Assembly: GCA_947650285.1 (NCBI GenBank)
Contig: CANTFL010000016.1
Location: 62,001 to 126,000 of the forward strand
Origin: Hyaloperonospora brassicae
Lineage: Eukaryota > Oomycota > Peronosporomycetes > Peronosporales > Peronosporaceae
Direction: 5' to 3'
DNA length: 64,000 nt
Shown: piece by piece, positions 12,690-25,086 of the stretch
Layout of the letters: each line of letters begins with the position of its first letter
Position numbering within the stretch: position 1 is the stretch's first letter
Program-made: the position numbers and the translations under genes
Notes under the pieces: model-generated
The model's input: the letters and a program-made list of their open reading frames with translations, nothing else
Databases searched by the model: none
What the model was told of the DNA's origin: nothing

Positions 12690-12734
12690 TTATTTTCCAA
12701 TTATCTCGGGGGTTATTTTCCAATTATCTGGGAC
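12690..12734. repeat. Two tandem 23-bp units
   Basis: TTATTTTCCAATTATCT followed by CGGGGG or GGGACC occurs twice with 23-bp spacing; a third partial T4ATTTTCCCA unit lies about 40 bp downstream. It could be a terminus of a degraded DNA transposon, but no partner end was found. Confidence 0.7.
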
Positions 12735-15700
12735 CTTGTTTATTTTTGTGATCAAATGGGCCGTTTTTTATTTTCCCATGTTATAAAAAAGTATACCAAG
12801 GGATGAAAGATATAGGGCGTATGCACTTTTTGAAAAATATATATCAAGAAAATTGATTGAATGTATTTTTGAGAAGACAATATCTACCTGCCACTAACCA
12901 TCCAGCGACATTGCTTGTTTTGGTGTAATTTGCAGTGCCAAGGCTATAAAATGGCATGCATCACAAACATCGCTGCAAGCGGAGTCATCAATATCGTTGC
13001 CCAATCGACGAGACGTTGAGATTGGTAGAAGGCATCGCTTATGTGTTGACGAATTTACGATACGTATTGTTCTGCCGCGGACATCGTACTTCTTCTAGTC
13101 CAGCTTGTACTGCGCATTCTGACCTCTTCTAAGTGCGTGAATTATCGGCTTCCGCCTTTTGTTGCGAGTTCGCGATATGGTAAGAGATTAAGCAAAAGTT
13201 GCATCTAGACTTGGAAGGGAGTCAAGAAGAGGCTAGACCTATTTTTTTATCCCACGCCGTCTACGTTAATCATGTATTTGATCAGATCATGCGTTGAGGG
13301 ACTATATGATTACGGATCAAATGAGATGGCATCCCACACTGCATGTAATAGTGTCGTGCAAATTTGTAAATCAGTGTTGCAGCTCCGCGTCATATTGATT
13401 TGACGTTGTCCACGCCATATAGTTGTGACGACAAGTCAGATCAACAAGCTGCACCCTTATATAAGTCCCTAAACGGTTACACCCTTATAAATTACACTTG
13501 GCAATGTCACTATCTATTAGAAGTAGTAAGATGTATTGAATCTGTAGAAATTGATACATAATTACATGTGTAAAGCTAACGATTACCTATCATAGCAATA
13601 TTATTGTTTACGTCGTATTGCATTTAATCAGTCTCCGCCATGACTAGACAAATATATCAGCAAATACTGCTACACGCACGCAATGTGTTATACCCAAGGT
13701 CTCAACACACATTTTGCGTTTCCTATAGATTATGTGATGTAAAGTTAGGGCAACCATCGCAAATGAATCGCGTGTAAGAACGTCTAACTTGAAAGATATT
13801 AGGTGAAAATTACGTACATAACTAAATTAGCCAGTTCAGAATCGCCCATGTGTGAACCACCTACGAAGATCGATATCTAGGTTGTACGGTGATAAATACT
13901 AATCCTTACATACAAGTATTTAGGCAAAATTCTTTCACCGTATATTCATTTACAACATATTTTGTTCTCTAATTTTACAAGCGTAAAGTGCCTTAATTAT
14001 AGCGTAATACCATGAGCACTTGAGCAAGTACTACTGTTTAGAACGTGTATAGATCTGTGATCGGAGTAAATAGTAGCAACTTATTTATTGAGGCTAATTA
14101 CATTTGATTAGTGTGACTAGCTATGCAATCGATCGATATTTAAAGCACATTGCTGATGTAACTCAATCCACGTTAGCTTGGCTAGCACACATGATGTCAA
14201 AAAATATAAGTACTTTTGTTATTCTGATACAGTTCTCATTTGAATGAACAACGCATTATCATTTAGTTGACACCGCTTCCTTTTACGATAAGGTTTGGAG
14301 ATACCTGTCGACACAAATGACAGTGTGCATATCGTATACCGTCAAAAGTTTAAGCGTAGATTTTCGTCACATTTATAACGAGATATTCTCTATGCGCTGA
14401 GGCAGATGAAATGTGGTCGCGGCAATATAAACATTCTTCGAGGCAGAGGATTGATTGACAGCATGAATTATGGTAAACAACAGGTGTTCGACACATGCAA
14501 GTACTAGGTTTGGCCTTACTAGATAAATGCGGTCGACTAATCTTTCTTTGAAAAGTGCCACGATGTATCTAAGAAGAGTAAAGACTACATTTGTATGTTA
14601 CAATGTGAGTGTAAGCATGTGCATGCTAATAAGCTGTCTATATGGATGGTATGCAATCTCGGTACACTATTGTTTACCGTATCGACTCGTTCATTCCTCG
14701 ACCATATTTTTCTGTGTTGTGATACCTTTCTCATCTAATCGTGTTTTATTGAATTATATTATATATATTTACTTGTTTAACGACTATCTACAATACCTCT
14801 ATTAAACTTCGATCGAATCGTCGTGATCACGTAAATTTGCAATCTATACAAATAAATAACAATATTTAGGGCCAAGTGTATAGAAGATCACATCAATCAT
14901 TGCGGCACTTAGTCGTATCCAATTAGAAGCTGGAAATGCTGTAAAATGATTTGTGGGTTTGTTTGTAGTATTCGCTTGCGAGGTGGATGAAACACTGCTA
15001 CTCTGAATACTTTGTTACGAAGTGATAGTAGTATCTAACAATGTTCGGATACCTTATCCATTGAAAAAACAGCGTTTCGCCCCGGCCTAAAGTGTTGCAT
15101 CTGACGGTGGATAGTACTATGGCATATTAAGGTGTTGGGGATTATAATCAGCACTTTAGAGCAGTGCATCCACTGATCCTGATGCATTTGATTCCAGCCC
15201 TGCCTACATAGAAGCGGGAGTGTCTACTGGCTTGTTTTCGACGCTGAGATCGTCATCGTAATGAGTTTTGACGTCGTGATTCTGATTTTGTCTAGACAAT
15301 TCAAAGCATTTTCTCGACTTCGCAACGACATTTGTTAGAAATTTTGTGACGAATGTCTTCGCGGCACCGAAGGGGTGATTGACGACAAACGATAACACAA
15401 TCTCATTCGCATACTTGATTTTTTAGCCGACTTCAATCCGCCGAACCTAATTCCACCGGTACGTCATCCCCAAATGCGTGCATTCAATTCGTGCGCTACG
15501 TTTGTATACATAGAGATAAGCAGGTGGCGGATGTGACAATTACGCACTTTGGTTTGTACCCATGTATGATCTCTCGACCTTGTCACGTCGCATCGCTCTT
15601 CTCCCATCATACTTTTTCTAGTCACGTGCCCCGACTAACATACAAAGTTCCCGGTTGAATGTTTCTGGTAAAGCTCGACGTTACAAGAAGAAATGACTGT

Positions 15701-16011
15701 AATTTTTGAATGTATAATAATGACGTGGGTTGTTTTCTGTTGTCTTTGCAGTTGCTGTTCACTCTCAAACGTTTTTTAAGCTACTCGTCACATTGTGCCT
15801 TATAATTTGCTCTCTCTCAACTTTAGATAGATAAAAAAGAGGCAAAACGATGTTACATTGATTTGTCATCTTAATTGACCACTTGCTAAGATACCGATCG
15901 TCGTATCGTTTATCTTCCATCAAGCTTGTTCGACCTTGTATAATCCAGAAACAGTGAAGCAAAATTGTTTTGATCTCGCAAAGTGTAATATTTGACCGAA
16001 TTGACAAGCGA
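12735..16011. other. AT-rich gene desert
   Basis: No supported gene. Open frames are all under 105 codons, AT-driven, and without family motifs on either strand. Confidence 0.6.
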
Positions 16012-16013
16012 TA

Positions 16014-17779
16014 CAGTAGATTCTCCCTTATTTAATATGGCTGGGACCGCCAAATTTTGATCAAATAATTTTTTCCATTGAAGAGCAGAGTTAGGGAGAT
16101 AGGGTTTAGGCGAAGGGTGCTACACATTTTCACCTCCAACATGGTCTTCATTGGCCTCACGCTCACAGAAATCGTCCGCAAGGTGATATGAATGGAGAAG
16201 CAGAGACGCCCAGGTCTCCCCCAGGAAGCTCTGTGTCGGTGGATGCTGGAGGAGCATGGAGTCACGGCCACCCAAGGGACAATACGCAATGTCCTGAAGC
16301 GTTCTGCAGACCTGCTAAGTCCAGCCAAGAGCGATTCAGCCCTCCATTCTAAGCGACAGCGTGCAGGTTCGTACCCGCTCGTCCAGACGGCGCTTGCTCG
16401 GTAAATTATTGAGTATCAGGGTGTTGTCAACATCAGCGGACACCTGATTCAGGAAAAAGTGGCATACTTAAAGAAGGCGCTGTATTCAACCGTCAAGGAT
16501 GAGGATGCACCCCGCATTCTAAATCGGTTGGTTGCAGAAATTTATAAATCGCCACGGCATCCGCATGCACCATCACTTTGGCGAAAGCAGATCTGTCGAC
16601 GTCGAAGCACCAGAGTATCCCTGCCGGAAATTTGCGCTCAATTGTACCAGTACAACGTCGCCGAAATCTACAACATGGACGAGGCCGGCCTCTTCTACCG
16701 ACTGCAGGCCGATTCATCGCTTTCGACACACCAACTGGAGATTTAGAAGCAGAGCATACAGCGGATGACAATGACCATTTGCAGCAACGCAGAAGGATCC
16801 GACAAGAATCTGCTGTTGGTCACCGGAAAGTTCTAAACCCACGCTGTTTTGAAAATGTGGAACGCAGAAGACTGGGCGTTGTCTATCACGCCAACGATAA
16901 CGCGTGGATGACTCGCAACGTGTTCAAACTATGGCAGGAAGTCTTCGCTAAACAAGTTCTGGTCGCAAGGTCATCCTGATCCTCGACAAATGCTCCGCGC
17001 ACGTCAAGGAAGAGGATCTGGAAGACGCCGTAATCACTCTGCAGAATACAACGCTGTTGTATCTGCCGCCCAATGCGACCAGCACGATTCAAGCTTGCGA
17101 AACTAAATCATAAGCAACTTCATAGCGTATTCCCGCAGGCGCTTCCACCGCCAGCATCTAGATCGCCTTTAGAACAATGAGCTGGACGCAGCAAAGATCA
17201 ACTTCTTGGAGGCGATTTTCGATGGCGCATGCATCATGAACTCTGGATGTGCAGCCTGAGTGCATCCGCAACATCTTTACGCACTGCAAACTCCGCACCT
17301 TCGGCATAGAAAACGCTGCAAACGCCAACGTGGACGTCCCGGAGGAAATCGTTGCGGACCTCCAGGGACATATTCAACAGCTTTATCGCAACCCGGTGTC
17401 TATCTACTTCCTTCTCAACAAACCCGACATAGAGCAGGTGAGCTACACTCCGACAGAGGCAGATATTCTCGAGAGCATTCAATTGCCAGAGTTAGCAATT
17501 GGCAGCTACAGCATGGAGGACGATAGCGTGGCCGGACCGCCCGTCCCTCTTCGGAACGCTGCATCGATGCTTGCAAAGCTTAAGACTTTCTGGTTGCAGC
17601 AGAACACTAATGAGGAGTTCTCAGGAATGATTCAGAAGATGCAGGATCAGGTGGGAAATCTTCAGCAAAAATCCCTGAAGCAACAAACTCTGGATGATGA
17701 TTTGAAATGGTCCCTCGGCTGTAGTTTAACATTTGTATGGCGAATTTTACTCTGGCTGTCATAATACAAATTAAGGGAG
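16014..17779 (+). mobile_element. Decayed pogo/Tigger-like DNA transposon
   Basis: The left end is TA followed by CAGTAGATTCTCCCTTA at 16014, a pogo-type terminal inverted repeat next to the expected TA target. At the right, TAAGGGAG at 17772-17779 is the reverse complement of the inner CTCCCTTA of the left end, but the outermost bases no longer match, so the right terminus is eroded. The interior encodes a broken DDE transposase (see the pseudogene entry). The element lies about 530 bp upstream of the Sec20-like gene. Confidence 0.72.
16160..17764 (+). pseudogene. pogo/Tigger-type DDE transposase pseudogene
   Basis: Would have cut and rejoined transposon ends. An N-terminal helix-turn-helix part (RPGLPQEALCRWMLEEHG, at 16200-16320) is followed by remnants of a CENP-B-like DNA-binding part (NRHGIRMHHHFGES, frame 2) and a DDE_1 core: YNMDEAGLFYRLQADSSL carries the first Asp, ILDKCSAHVK the second, and LLYLPPNATSTIQACE the region of the third, where Asp appears replaced by Glu. 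Stops interrupt it at about 16189, 16402 and 16744, and the frame shifts several times. The tail from about 17230 (ECIRNIFTHCKLRTFGIENA) also fits oomycete pogo-like proteins. It is clearly non-functional. Confidence 0.85.
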
Positions 17780-18311
17780 TGTTTAAGAATCGGCCTGGGC
17801 CCAACATTCATTCAACCCTTTTATCATGTTAAAAGTTGTTTAACTTGGAGGATATTAAATTACTGAGACTATGCTGTGCTTCTCCAAAATGTAGATAGAG
17901 CGTGGAAAGAATTGTCTCGAAGTCTACACCTAATAAAGTGAATGGAAGGAACAAAAACTTAGGCACGTACCTTCACATCGGATTTTTAATTGCTCGAAAG
18001 TGACCGTAAACGCCTCACGCATTTTTTGTTTTGCGGCTCACATTTGATCGAGCATTGTGTCCTCACTTTGTTTTAAATGTGCTTTTTATCGAATCGTTGT
18101 CATGTAGCTATAAAATTGCAAATACTTGGCTGTCATCTAATTTCTAAATGTCTATTTCAATTTTGACAAGCAGAAAAAGGAGGTGAAAGTCGACGGGGCC
18201 TTTTCCGGATAAAGCTCCGGGCTCCTGGGTGAAATTTACTCCCATTTATCTCGATATTTTCCCGACGCTACCCACGACCTCTAAATAGACCCCATGATAG
18301 TTACCAGTGCC
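17780..18311. other. Intergenic, upstream of the Sec20-like gene
   Basis: AT-rich first half, then the presumed promoter and 5' UTR of the gene starting at 18312. No other feature is seen. Confidence 0.5.
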
Positions 18312-19044
18312 ATGGAAACCCTGCGGCTCGCAGACGTCAAGCTCAGCAACGTGCGGCGCTTTGTATCGACGAACTTGTCGTTGCGTGTGGACGAAAGCTG
18401 CAAAAGATCCACCGAAACAGCTGCTGACTTTCTCGAGCGACGAAGAGCAGGTGCTCGAGGAGAAGGTGAGCGACGGCATTGCTGCGTACCGACGCGCTCT
18501 TTCGGACGCGCAGGACTCGATACAGGAGCTATTGAACCCGAAAGCGGTCGAGGACTCGCTGCAGAAACTCGAAATCCATGAGAAGCAGCTGCAGAGACAT
18601 GTGGTCGAGTGCCGGAAGATGCTGGTGGCGTATCGCCAGCGGGCAAAGGTGGAGCGGCTCGAGCAGCAGCGCAAGAGTCTCTTGCCCTCCAGTGATCAAT
18701 CCAGAAAGAGTCGCACAGGGGGCAACAGCGACAGTGCAAAGGGATCTTCTGGATCGGTTGTGGACGTCACAGCGGCACTGAAGCGCACGCGGCAGGTCAT
18801 GTCACAGGAGATTGAGCGGGTCAGCTCGGTGACGAAAGTGCTGGACGATGGGCGGCTGAGCTTGAAGAGTTCCCACGACGAGTACGGCAGCGTGAATGCC
18901 GAGATCGAAGAGGTGCGGAAGCGACTGAAGATGCTCGAGTGGCAAGCGAGGCAGGACAGAATGTGGATTGGCGCGGGGGTGGTCGTCCTGATCTCGACCG
19001 TGCTGTTCATCGTGTATGAACGCACGGGGCTCATGTTCTTATGA
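18312..19044 (+). CDS. Sec20/BNIP1-type SNARE, apparent frameshift
   Basis: Probable ER t-SNARE for Golgi-to-ER retrograde traffic. The C-terminal half matches the Sec20 family: TAALKRTRQVMSQEIERVS, then VLDDGRLSLKSSHDEYG, a short coiled coil and a single tail-anchor helix (IGAGVVVLISTVLFIVY) ending with a few luminal residues. The upstream part is helical and charged, as expected. The ATG at 18312 opens METLRLADVKLSNVRRF, which is in a different frame from the SNARE body. The frames meet at about 18394-18396 in GACGAAAGC, where one extra A explains the shift. No GT-AG intron of suitable length fixes the frame. Either a 1-nt assembly/sequencing error or a recent mutation is possible. The body frame itself is open back to 18307 but lacks an ATG near its start. 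There are no introns elsewhere. Confidence 0.8.
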
Positions 19045-19702
19045 GTTGCGGCCAGGCACGGATCTACAAGCTCGGTGCAGAGCTCGTCGGCTACTGATGA
19101 GATGTGACAGGAGCAAGCAATGCATAGCGATCGTGTCCACATTCATGATGGTCATTGCCGAATCAAGCGACACTGCAGGAGTTAAAGAGAGAGAGACAGC
19201 GATCGGGAGCGCAGGTGATGGCGAAGGTAGCGATGCGACGAAAGGCTCGCGACGATACAGCCGGCCACATGCGGAGGAGTGCTGGGTACAAGATGACTAT
19301 GAACAAGACGCAGAGCTTCGTACGTCGCACAAAGTGTGGCCCGACCTCAAGCGGCAGTGGAATGTCGGAAGTAGACCATTGTTCGGTATTCAGCACGTTG
19401 CAGCAGGTTAAGCAAAGTCAAATGAGTCGCTTTTGCTTTTTAGCAGCAACTCAAGAAACAAAGGAGCAGGTCTTTTTTTTAGGTCTTTTTGTGTGCCTCA
19501 CTGTTTGCAACTTTGTGACGCTGCTGCAATTGTCGTCCTCGCAAACGAACAGTTCCTGTACCGACGCCCCGATTGGCTGGCAAACGTAACATTTACCTTC
19601 CGGAGCCACTGTCGGTCGGTCGTCTTTTGTACCAATGAACTCAAATGGCTCCATTCGTCCCCGTCACCAGCCAATAAGACACACTCACACACTCACTCGA
19701 CC

Positions 19703-21575
19703 ATGGCGACCAAGACGACGCGCTTCTTGACGCAGTTTTCGCGCGCTGTGTTCGAGCAGTGGACGAAGACACCCGCGCGCGAGCAGTTCTGGCAGCATGA
19801 GCCGCTCCTGTGCTCGATGCTGGAGGAAGCGGTCGCCAAACTGCCCCGTGGGAAGCTCAAGCTGCAGCTCTCGCGCGACCTCTCGTCGCTGGCGACGCAG
19901 CTGGCCGCGCTTTTCCACGAGCTGTACGTGGACTACACTGCGACTCACGCACAAGCGAAGGAGCCGTCAGTAGGTCAAGGGAAGTTGGCGTCCAGTGCGC
20001 TACTGAATGAGGAGCGCACGGAGTTGGCGCTCACACAGGCAGCCGTCGCCCCTTTCGCTGCAGAGCATCGTCGACTGTTTGGCGTGTTGGCTTTAGACGC
20101 AGGCGTGGACGTGGCGCAGCGTGGGATGGACGTGCAGGAACAAGATGCAGAGCAGCTGGTACAGCTGTTTACGCTCATGGCAGCGCGCAGCTACGAGGCG
20201 CCGCTGGAGCAGCAGCACAAGCGCGGACTCGTGCTAAGACGTCTAGCAGTCTGTGCAGAAACGCTGGTGCGTCAATTGTGCTCAAGATTGAGCAACTGGA
20301 GCTGTGGTACAGGGGACGCTGCTAAACAAGTACAGCATCTGCGTGCGTTGCTGGAACGCATTGTGGCTCAAGATGTAGTGGCGCTGGCTCGAGCGCCTCA
20401 CGGAGAAAGTCACGGGAGCTTGAACGCGCCGTGGACGATGTTTTACCGTCCAGAAGAGAGCAGAGAGCTGAAGAAGGTGTTGTATGACAAGGAGATGGCA
20501 AAGATCTATGGCATCCTGCTCGCGCTTGCTGTCTACTTTCCCATTGAGAACAATGAGGAGGAAACATCGGACGAGTCGTCCTTTTCGGGCGACGAGGACG
20601 AAGAAGCGACAGAGAAAACAGAGAGGTCGATCAGTGCACTGGCGCAGGCCAGGCGCACGACTCGGCAGGTACTGTTCGCTGCTCAGATGCGGGAGCGCGG
20701 GCCGTGCCAAAATGGTCGATGGCTGGTGTCCGTGTTATCCTTTCTGCAAAGTGTTCACAAGCCTACGACGTATCTGGACGAAGATGAGGATGAGGCTCTT
20801 GACCCGCAGGATTGGCGTGCCTTGCTCGACTGTGTTGGCACTGTCTACTCGCGTACATTCGGCAGAGCGACGCTGTTCGAGCGAGCAAAGGAGAGCGCTA
20901 CGGAAGAGAAGACTGCAGTACAGGATCGTGCTTGGTTCGAGACGGTCGCATGTCTTCGTCACGCGGCACATTTCATGCGTGTAGAGCGCAAGTCGACTTT
21001 GTCTGCCGTCACTACTGCTACGGCTCAGCTGGCCGGTGTACCGCTACCTACAAGTTTCGCGTCGTGGTTGGATCACCAGCAGACTGCGAACCCGGAGTCT
21101 GTGCTGGAAAAGGCCACGCAACGGTTGTGGAAAGAGTGTATTGACCAGAAACGGACAACAAGTATTCTGCTGAGCTCCAGTGGCGTGTCGGACGAGGAAA
21201 TGCTTCTTGTTGAACGAGTGAGTGGGCTATGTTTGCGGTTTTGGATGCTATGCTGTGCTGCGTGTGTGTGCCGAGTTGAGGTGTTAACTTCTGCCATTTG
21301 TGTTTTACGTACAAAAGAGTTACTTCGCATACCTGGACCAACTCGCTGAAGGCAGGACAGACAAGATCAGTGGTCAGACGGCGTCGCCGTCCACGGTCGC
21401 AGCTGCGGATATGTCGGCTGACGCTGCCAATCTGTTCTACGTGGACAATGCTGGCGGAGATGTGCAAGAGAAGACGAGCAAATCGAAGAAAAAGCGTGCC
21501 AACAAGAAGAAAAAGCGGGCAAACAAGTCTAGTGAAGCGTCACCGGCAAAGCGGAGCCGAGCACTTGGCAGTTGA
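19703..21575 (+). CDS. Conserved-looking protein of unknown function, two exons
   Basis: I do not recognise a family. Start is the ATG at 19703 (MATKTTRFLTQFSRAVFEQW). Exon 1 runs to 21217, where GAACGA is followed by a GTGAGT donor; the acceptor is at 21316-21317 and exon 2 (21318-21575) continues SYFAYLDQLAEG, giving 590 aa with a 100-nt intron. The protein is mainly helical, with an acidic insert (EEETSDESSFSGDEDEEAT) in the middle and a strongly basic lysine-rich tail (KSKKKRANKKKKRANK) that looks like a nuclear or nucleolar signal. No signal peptide or membrane segment is seen. It is convergent with the HPPD gene, with 229 bp between stops. The frame also opens upstream to 19433, but that stretch looks like 5' UTR. 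Confidence 0.75.
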
Positions 21576-21804
21576 GGTTCCTCGACTGGCGGACGACACA
21601 ACAAATGTGATGTCTTTGCCAGTATCTCTCCATCATGTCGACCTGCTTTCTATGCACGCACGACCTTTGCCCATCTATTGCGTTGCATACCCGACTGCAT
21701 GTACAACTCATCGTTGCGACCACTGGTACTCATCTGCAAGATCAATGTCTCATTCTTCGTTAACACCTCACGTTCTTCCGCTGCAGTCAGTCTCGACTGC
21801 ATTT

Positions 21805-23195
21805 CTAGACATTCAGAGACATTTCGTACTCCTCAATGGACTTGAACAGCGCCGAGAAGTTGCCTTTGCCAAAGCCTCCGCAGCCCGCAGCTTGCTCGAG
21901 GCGCCCGGCGATATCCCGCATGCACCCAACTCGCTCAATGATCTCGAAGAAGACAGTCGCGCGGTCGCCCAGCGGTTTGGTGAAGATTTGCAACAGAATG
22001 CCTTGTTCGTCCTTGTCGACCAGCAGCCCCAGCTGTTCGATCTGCTGGTACTGCTCCGTCGTCAGCGCGTCGCCAATGCGCTTTGGCATCTGGTCGTAGT
22101 AGACCTTGTTGGGCTTTGGCATGAACTCAAAGCCGCCCATGTGACTCCGCTTCCGCATCTCCTAAACACACACACACATACACACACACAACCAAACAAC
22201 CAAACAAGTTAGCGACCCATTCACTCATTCACTCACTTACCCGCCAACTTCAGTCTCTTTTAAAGTCCTCGAAACCGCTCGTGACTCACCGCCAGCGTGT
22301 GAAAAATGTCGTTCGTCTTGAGCGCCATGTGCTGCAGCCCCGCGCCGACGTTCTGCTCCAAGTACGTCTGGATCTGACTCTTGCGCTTCGTCCCGTGCGT
22401 CGGCTCGTTCATGGGCAGCAGCACCATCTCGTTGTTGCTCGCGAGCACGAGGCTGTTCAAACCCGAGTCCAGTGTGCCCACGTCGTCGGCCGTGAACTCG
22501 GCAAACTCGTGGAAGCCCGTGAAGCCCGCGACGTACTTGACGGCCTCGAGCAGCTGCGGCACATTGCCCACGCAGTGGTCGAGGCGCTGGATGCCAATGC
22601 CGTTGTCGGGGCACCCGCACGTGTCGTAGCCGGGCACGAAGGCGCCGCTCAGGTCGCCACTGACCCACCGGATGACCACATCGCCGTAGAGCTCTACTTC
22701 CGACACTGTGGTCGTCGCGCCCGACTTGTTGTCCGTGAGCGTATGGGGCTCCAGGACACCGCGTCCGCCGTGTTGCACCGAGAGGTCGTAGGCCACCGCC
22801 GCGTCGTCGACCTCAATGCCCACGGCCCGTACGGCTAACCCGTGTTTCAAGACAAACTGCTGGGCGAACGAGGGGTCGTACCCGGGCAGGGGACTCGCGG
22901 CGTCCGGTGCTTTAGCCGTCTCGAGCGCGTACGGCGCCGTGAAGACGAGTTTGACGGCCCCGCTCTGGACCACGTAGCTCGCCGAGACGTGGTTGCCCGT
23001 GGACTGGTCCGACTTGCCCACAGCCGTCAGGCCGAGGCCCCAGGCGAAGCGCCGCGAGACGTTCGTGGCGTCGGCGCAGTAGAACTCGACGTGGTGGAAC
23101 TGGTGCACGTCGAAGCGGTCGGTGCGTGGATTGAACTGCTGGAAGTGCTTGCAGCCCACGAGTTTCATTGCGGTCGAGTCGGGTGCCGGTGCCAT
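21805..23195 (-). CDS. HPD: 4-hydroxyphenylpyruvate dioxygenase, two exons
   Basis: Converts 4-hydroxyphenylpyruvate to homogentisate in tyrosine catabolism, using Fe(II) and O2. Exon 1 is 23195-22290 and exon 2 is 22161-21805; the 128-nt intron has donor GTGAGT and a TTTAG acceptor preceded by a CA tract. The join gives HTLAEMRKRSHMGGFEFMP, matching the family. The product is 420 aa, a normal length. Two vicinal-oxygen-chelate halves are visible; the predicted iron ligands are His207 (RLDHCVGN), His289 (LQHMALK) and Glu375 (FFEIIERVG). The C-terminal GCGGFGKGNF segment is the helix that gates the active site. A further in-frame ATG at 23300 would add 35 residues of low-complexity sequence; I prefer 23195, where homology starts. 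Identification is secure. Confidence 0.96.
22166..22190. repeat. CA microsatellite in HPD intron
   Basis: A run of CA dinucleotides with one interruption, directly next to the 3' splice site of the HPD intron (the polypyrimidine side on the gene's strand). Confidence 0.85.
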
Positions 23196-23281
23196 TTTGC
23201 GCGAGTCGAAGACGGAGTCGAACGAGTGAGCGGGTGCGGCACGCGAGGGAAGATCCAAAGTGAACGAGAAGACGCGCTGCG

Positions 23282-23410
23282 GCTTTGGTCGGTCGTTCAT
23301 TCATTCATTCATTTGGTTCTTCATTCACTCACTCACTGCTATAGTTAGTTCACTTGGTAGTTGGTTCACTACTGTAGTTAGTTCACTACTTGTAGTTGGT
23401 TCACTTGTTT
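23282..23410. repeat. Short tandem repeats upstream of HPD
   Basis: TTCA/TCAT tetranucleotide units (23297-23337) are followed by four degenerate units of the form TTAGTTCACTACTTG (about 17-20 bp each, 23343-23410). They occupy the region about 90-215 bp upstream of the HPD start codon and could affect its promoter. Confidence 0.75.
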
Positions 23411-25086
23411 GGTGGTTGTTGAGCTTGAAGCTCAGCGTGTTCAAGCGGCGTCAAAGGTATTTGATTAGCCCTCGAGCAAATCGTCGAGGAACGAAGTGAC
23501 GGTTCAGTTTTTGAGATTCGCGACGCTTGGGCGAAGTTTGACGCCCCGCCACGACGTCGTTGACTGAGCGATGTAGTGCAAGAGGAGAGGACTTGGATTC
23601 CTACGGCGAAGTGAGAGAAAGAGAGGTATGTCGGAATACGCGCGCAAGATTTGCGGCGTTTGGATTTCGTTGCGACGTCTGCTCGATTTCGTTGCGGCGA
23701 CTGAGCGCCAAGGGAACGAATCTTTGGCGCATGTGGATGATGTCGGTGCGTCAAGTCGGTTCCGGAAGATGCGGGGCCCAGTGAAGCAGCAACGTCTGTA
23801 GTCGATGCTGCAGAGTTAGCCACGTACAAGTGCGACGACGCATGTGTCGGTCTTCCGAAACAAGTCGTGCACCGCGAGGAGACCTGTGCACCAGAAAAGC
23901 CAGCAATGGGAGCGTTGGTCAGTGCAAGAGTAGTCATGTAACGGCGGACTGCGTGTAATAGCATTCGGCCAAAGACTTCGACAGTGAGATGCATCGCGTG
24001 CTTGAGCCACTATCGCCTGAAGCTTAGCACAAAGTCCCTGCACTTACGACTTCGTACTGACAGTGGTGAGTTCGATCGCTCGGGACGAACGAGAATGACC
24101 ACACGGTTCGCGCGATGGATATCTACGGGATACTCACCCGTGTGCGTTACAGGTCAAGCGGCAGCCGAGGTTTCGGATCTGTAAGTTAGCGGGCAGCTTA
24201 ATGATGTCAAACAGGCGGATCGATAGACTCGAGCGCACATGTCGAACTGGGTTATCGGATACACGTGCCCTCTGCGGAGTAATCCCCGTCAAGTCCGAAG
24301 TCGCGAGTCAGCTGGACGAGCCAGCGCGGAGAAGAACGATGTAGTCCGTGTAGAAACTATAGGCAAGTTTTTACATACCGACATCTTCGAATGGGCATAA
24401 GATCGCCAAATACAGTATGATCCCCTCTCTAGCGTGCACTCGAATGGACTGAACAGTCAGCCGGTAACGTAATTCGTTCGGTATCGAAGACGGCGCAAAA
24501 TCAGGAGCGGGTCGTTGTGTTAAGCTTCTTGCACAAGGTGCGACCAGCACAACGTTTTTGCATGACAAAATGCATGGGTGTTGAAAATAGCGCGTGTGTA
24601 TCCAACATTCCGGACTATGAGAAAGCTACTAAGACAGACCGTGCCAACTCGGCGGTCCCTATTTGCACTGCTCCACAAACATTGCGACAGCCAACTGTGT
24701 CGCACTACCAAGGCCGAATTACCGTCGTAATGCTGACAGTCGTCATGATGCCAGCCTTGTTGTTCGCAACGAATGTACTGAGATTTCTTCAGAGGGCGAA
24801 ACTAGAGACCACGAGCTTCCAGATGCCGTTGTATGGCAATGAGAGACATCGACAATATGTAGTGACCAAAATATTGTGTACTGTCGTTTTCACCTCGCAT
24901 CTCGACCGACCGATACAGTTTAAATCTTCTGCGTATGCGGAGTGTGGTATGAGTTGCATAGGCACTATAAGCTCCTTGACCAGTTTCGATTCACTTAAAG
25001 TTCAGTTCAACGATTGCACGTCCTTCTCATTGCACCAGACGCGTGGGAGCGAGCATGTGTTTTGACGTTGAAGAAGAGATATCTTA
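23411..25086. other. Intergenic, no gene supported
   Basis: Open frames exist on both strands (for example minus 23994-23401 and plus 24517-25065), but none has a recognisable domain. The plus frame has one hydrophobic stretch near its middle (VVMLTVVMMPALLFATNVL) and no other feature. I leave them uncalled. Confidence 0.5.

Noticed and set aside
21298..22212. 304-codon plus-strand frame spanning the 3' ends of two convergent genes
   Set aside because: It overlaps an intron/exon of the 590-aa protein gene and exon 2 of HPD on the other strand; composition is explained by those genes and by a CA repeat.
24517..25065. 182-codon plus-strand frame with a hydrophobic stretch
   Set aside because: No family motif, no signal peptide at its start, AT-rich intergenic context and no splice or promoter support.
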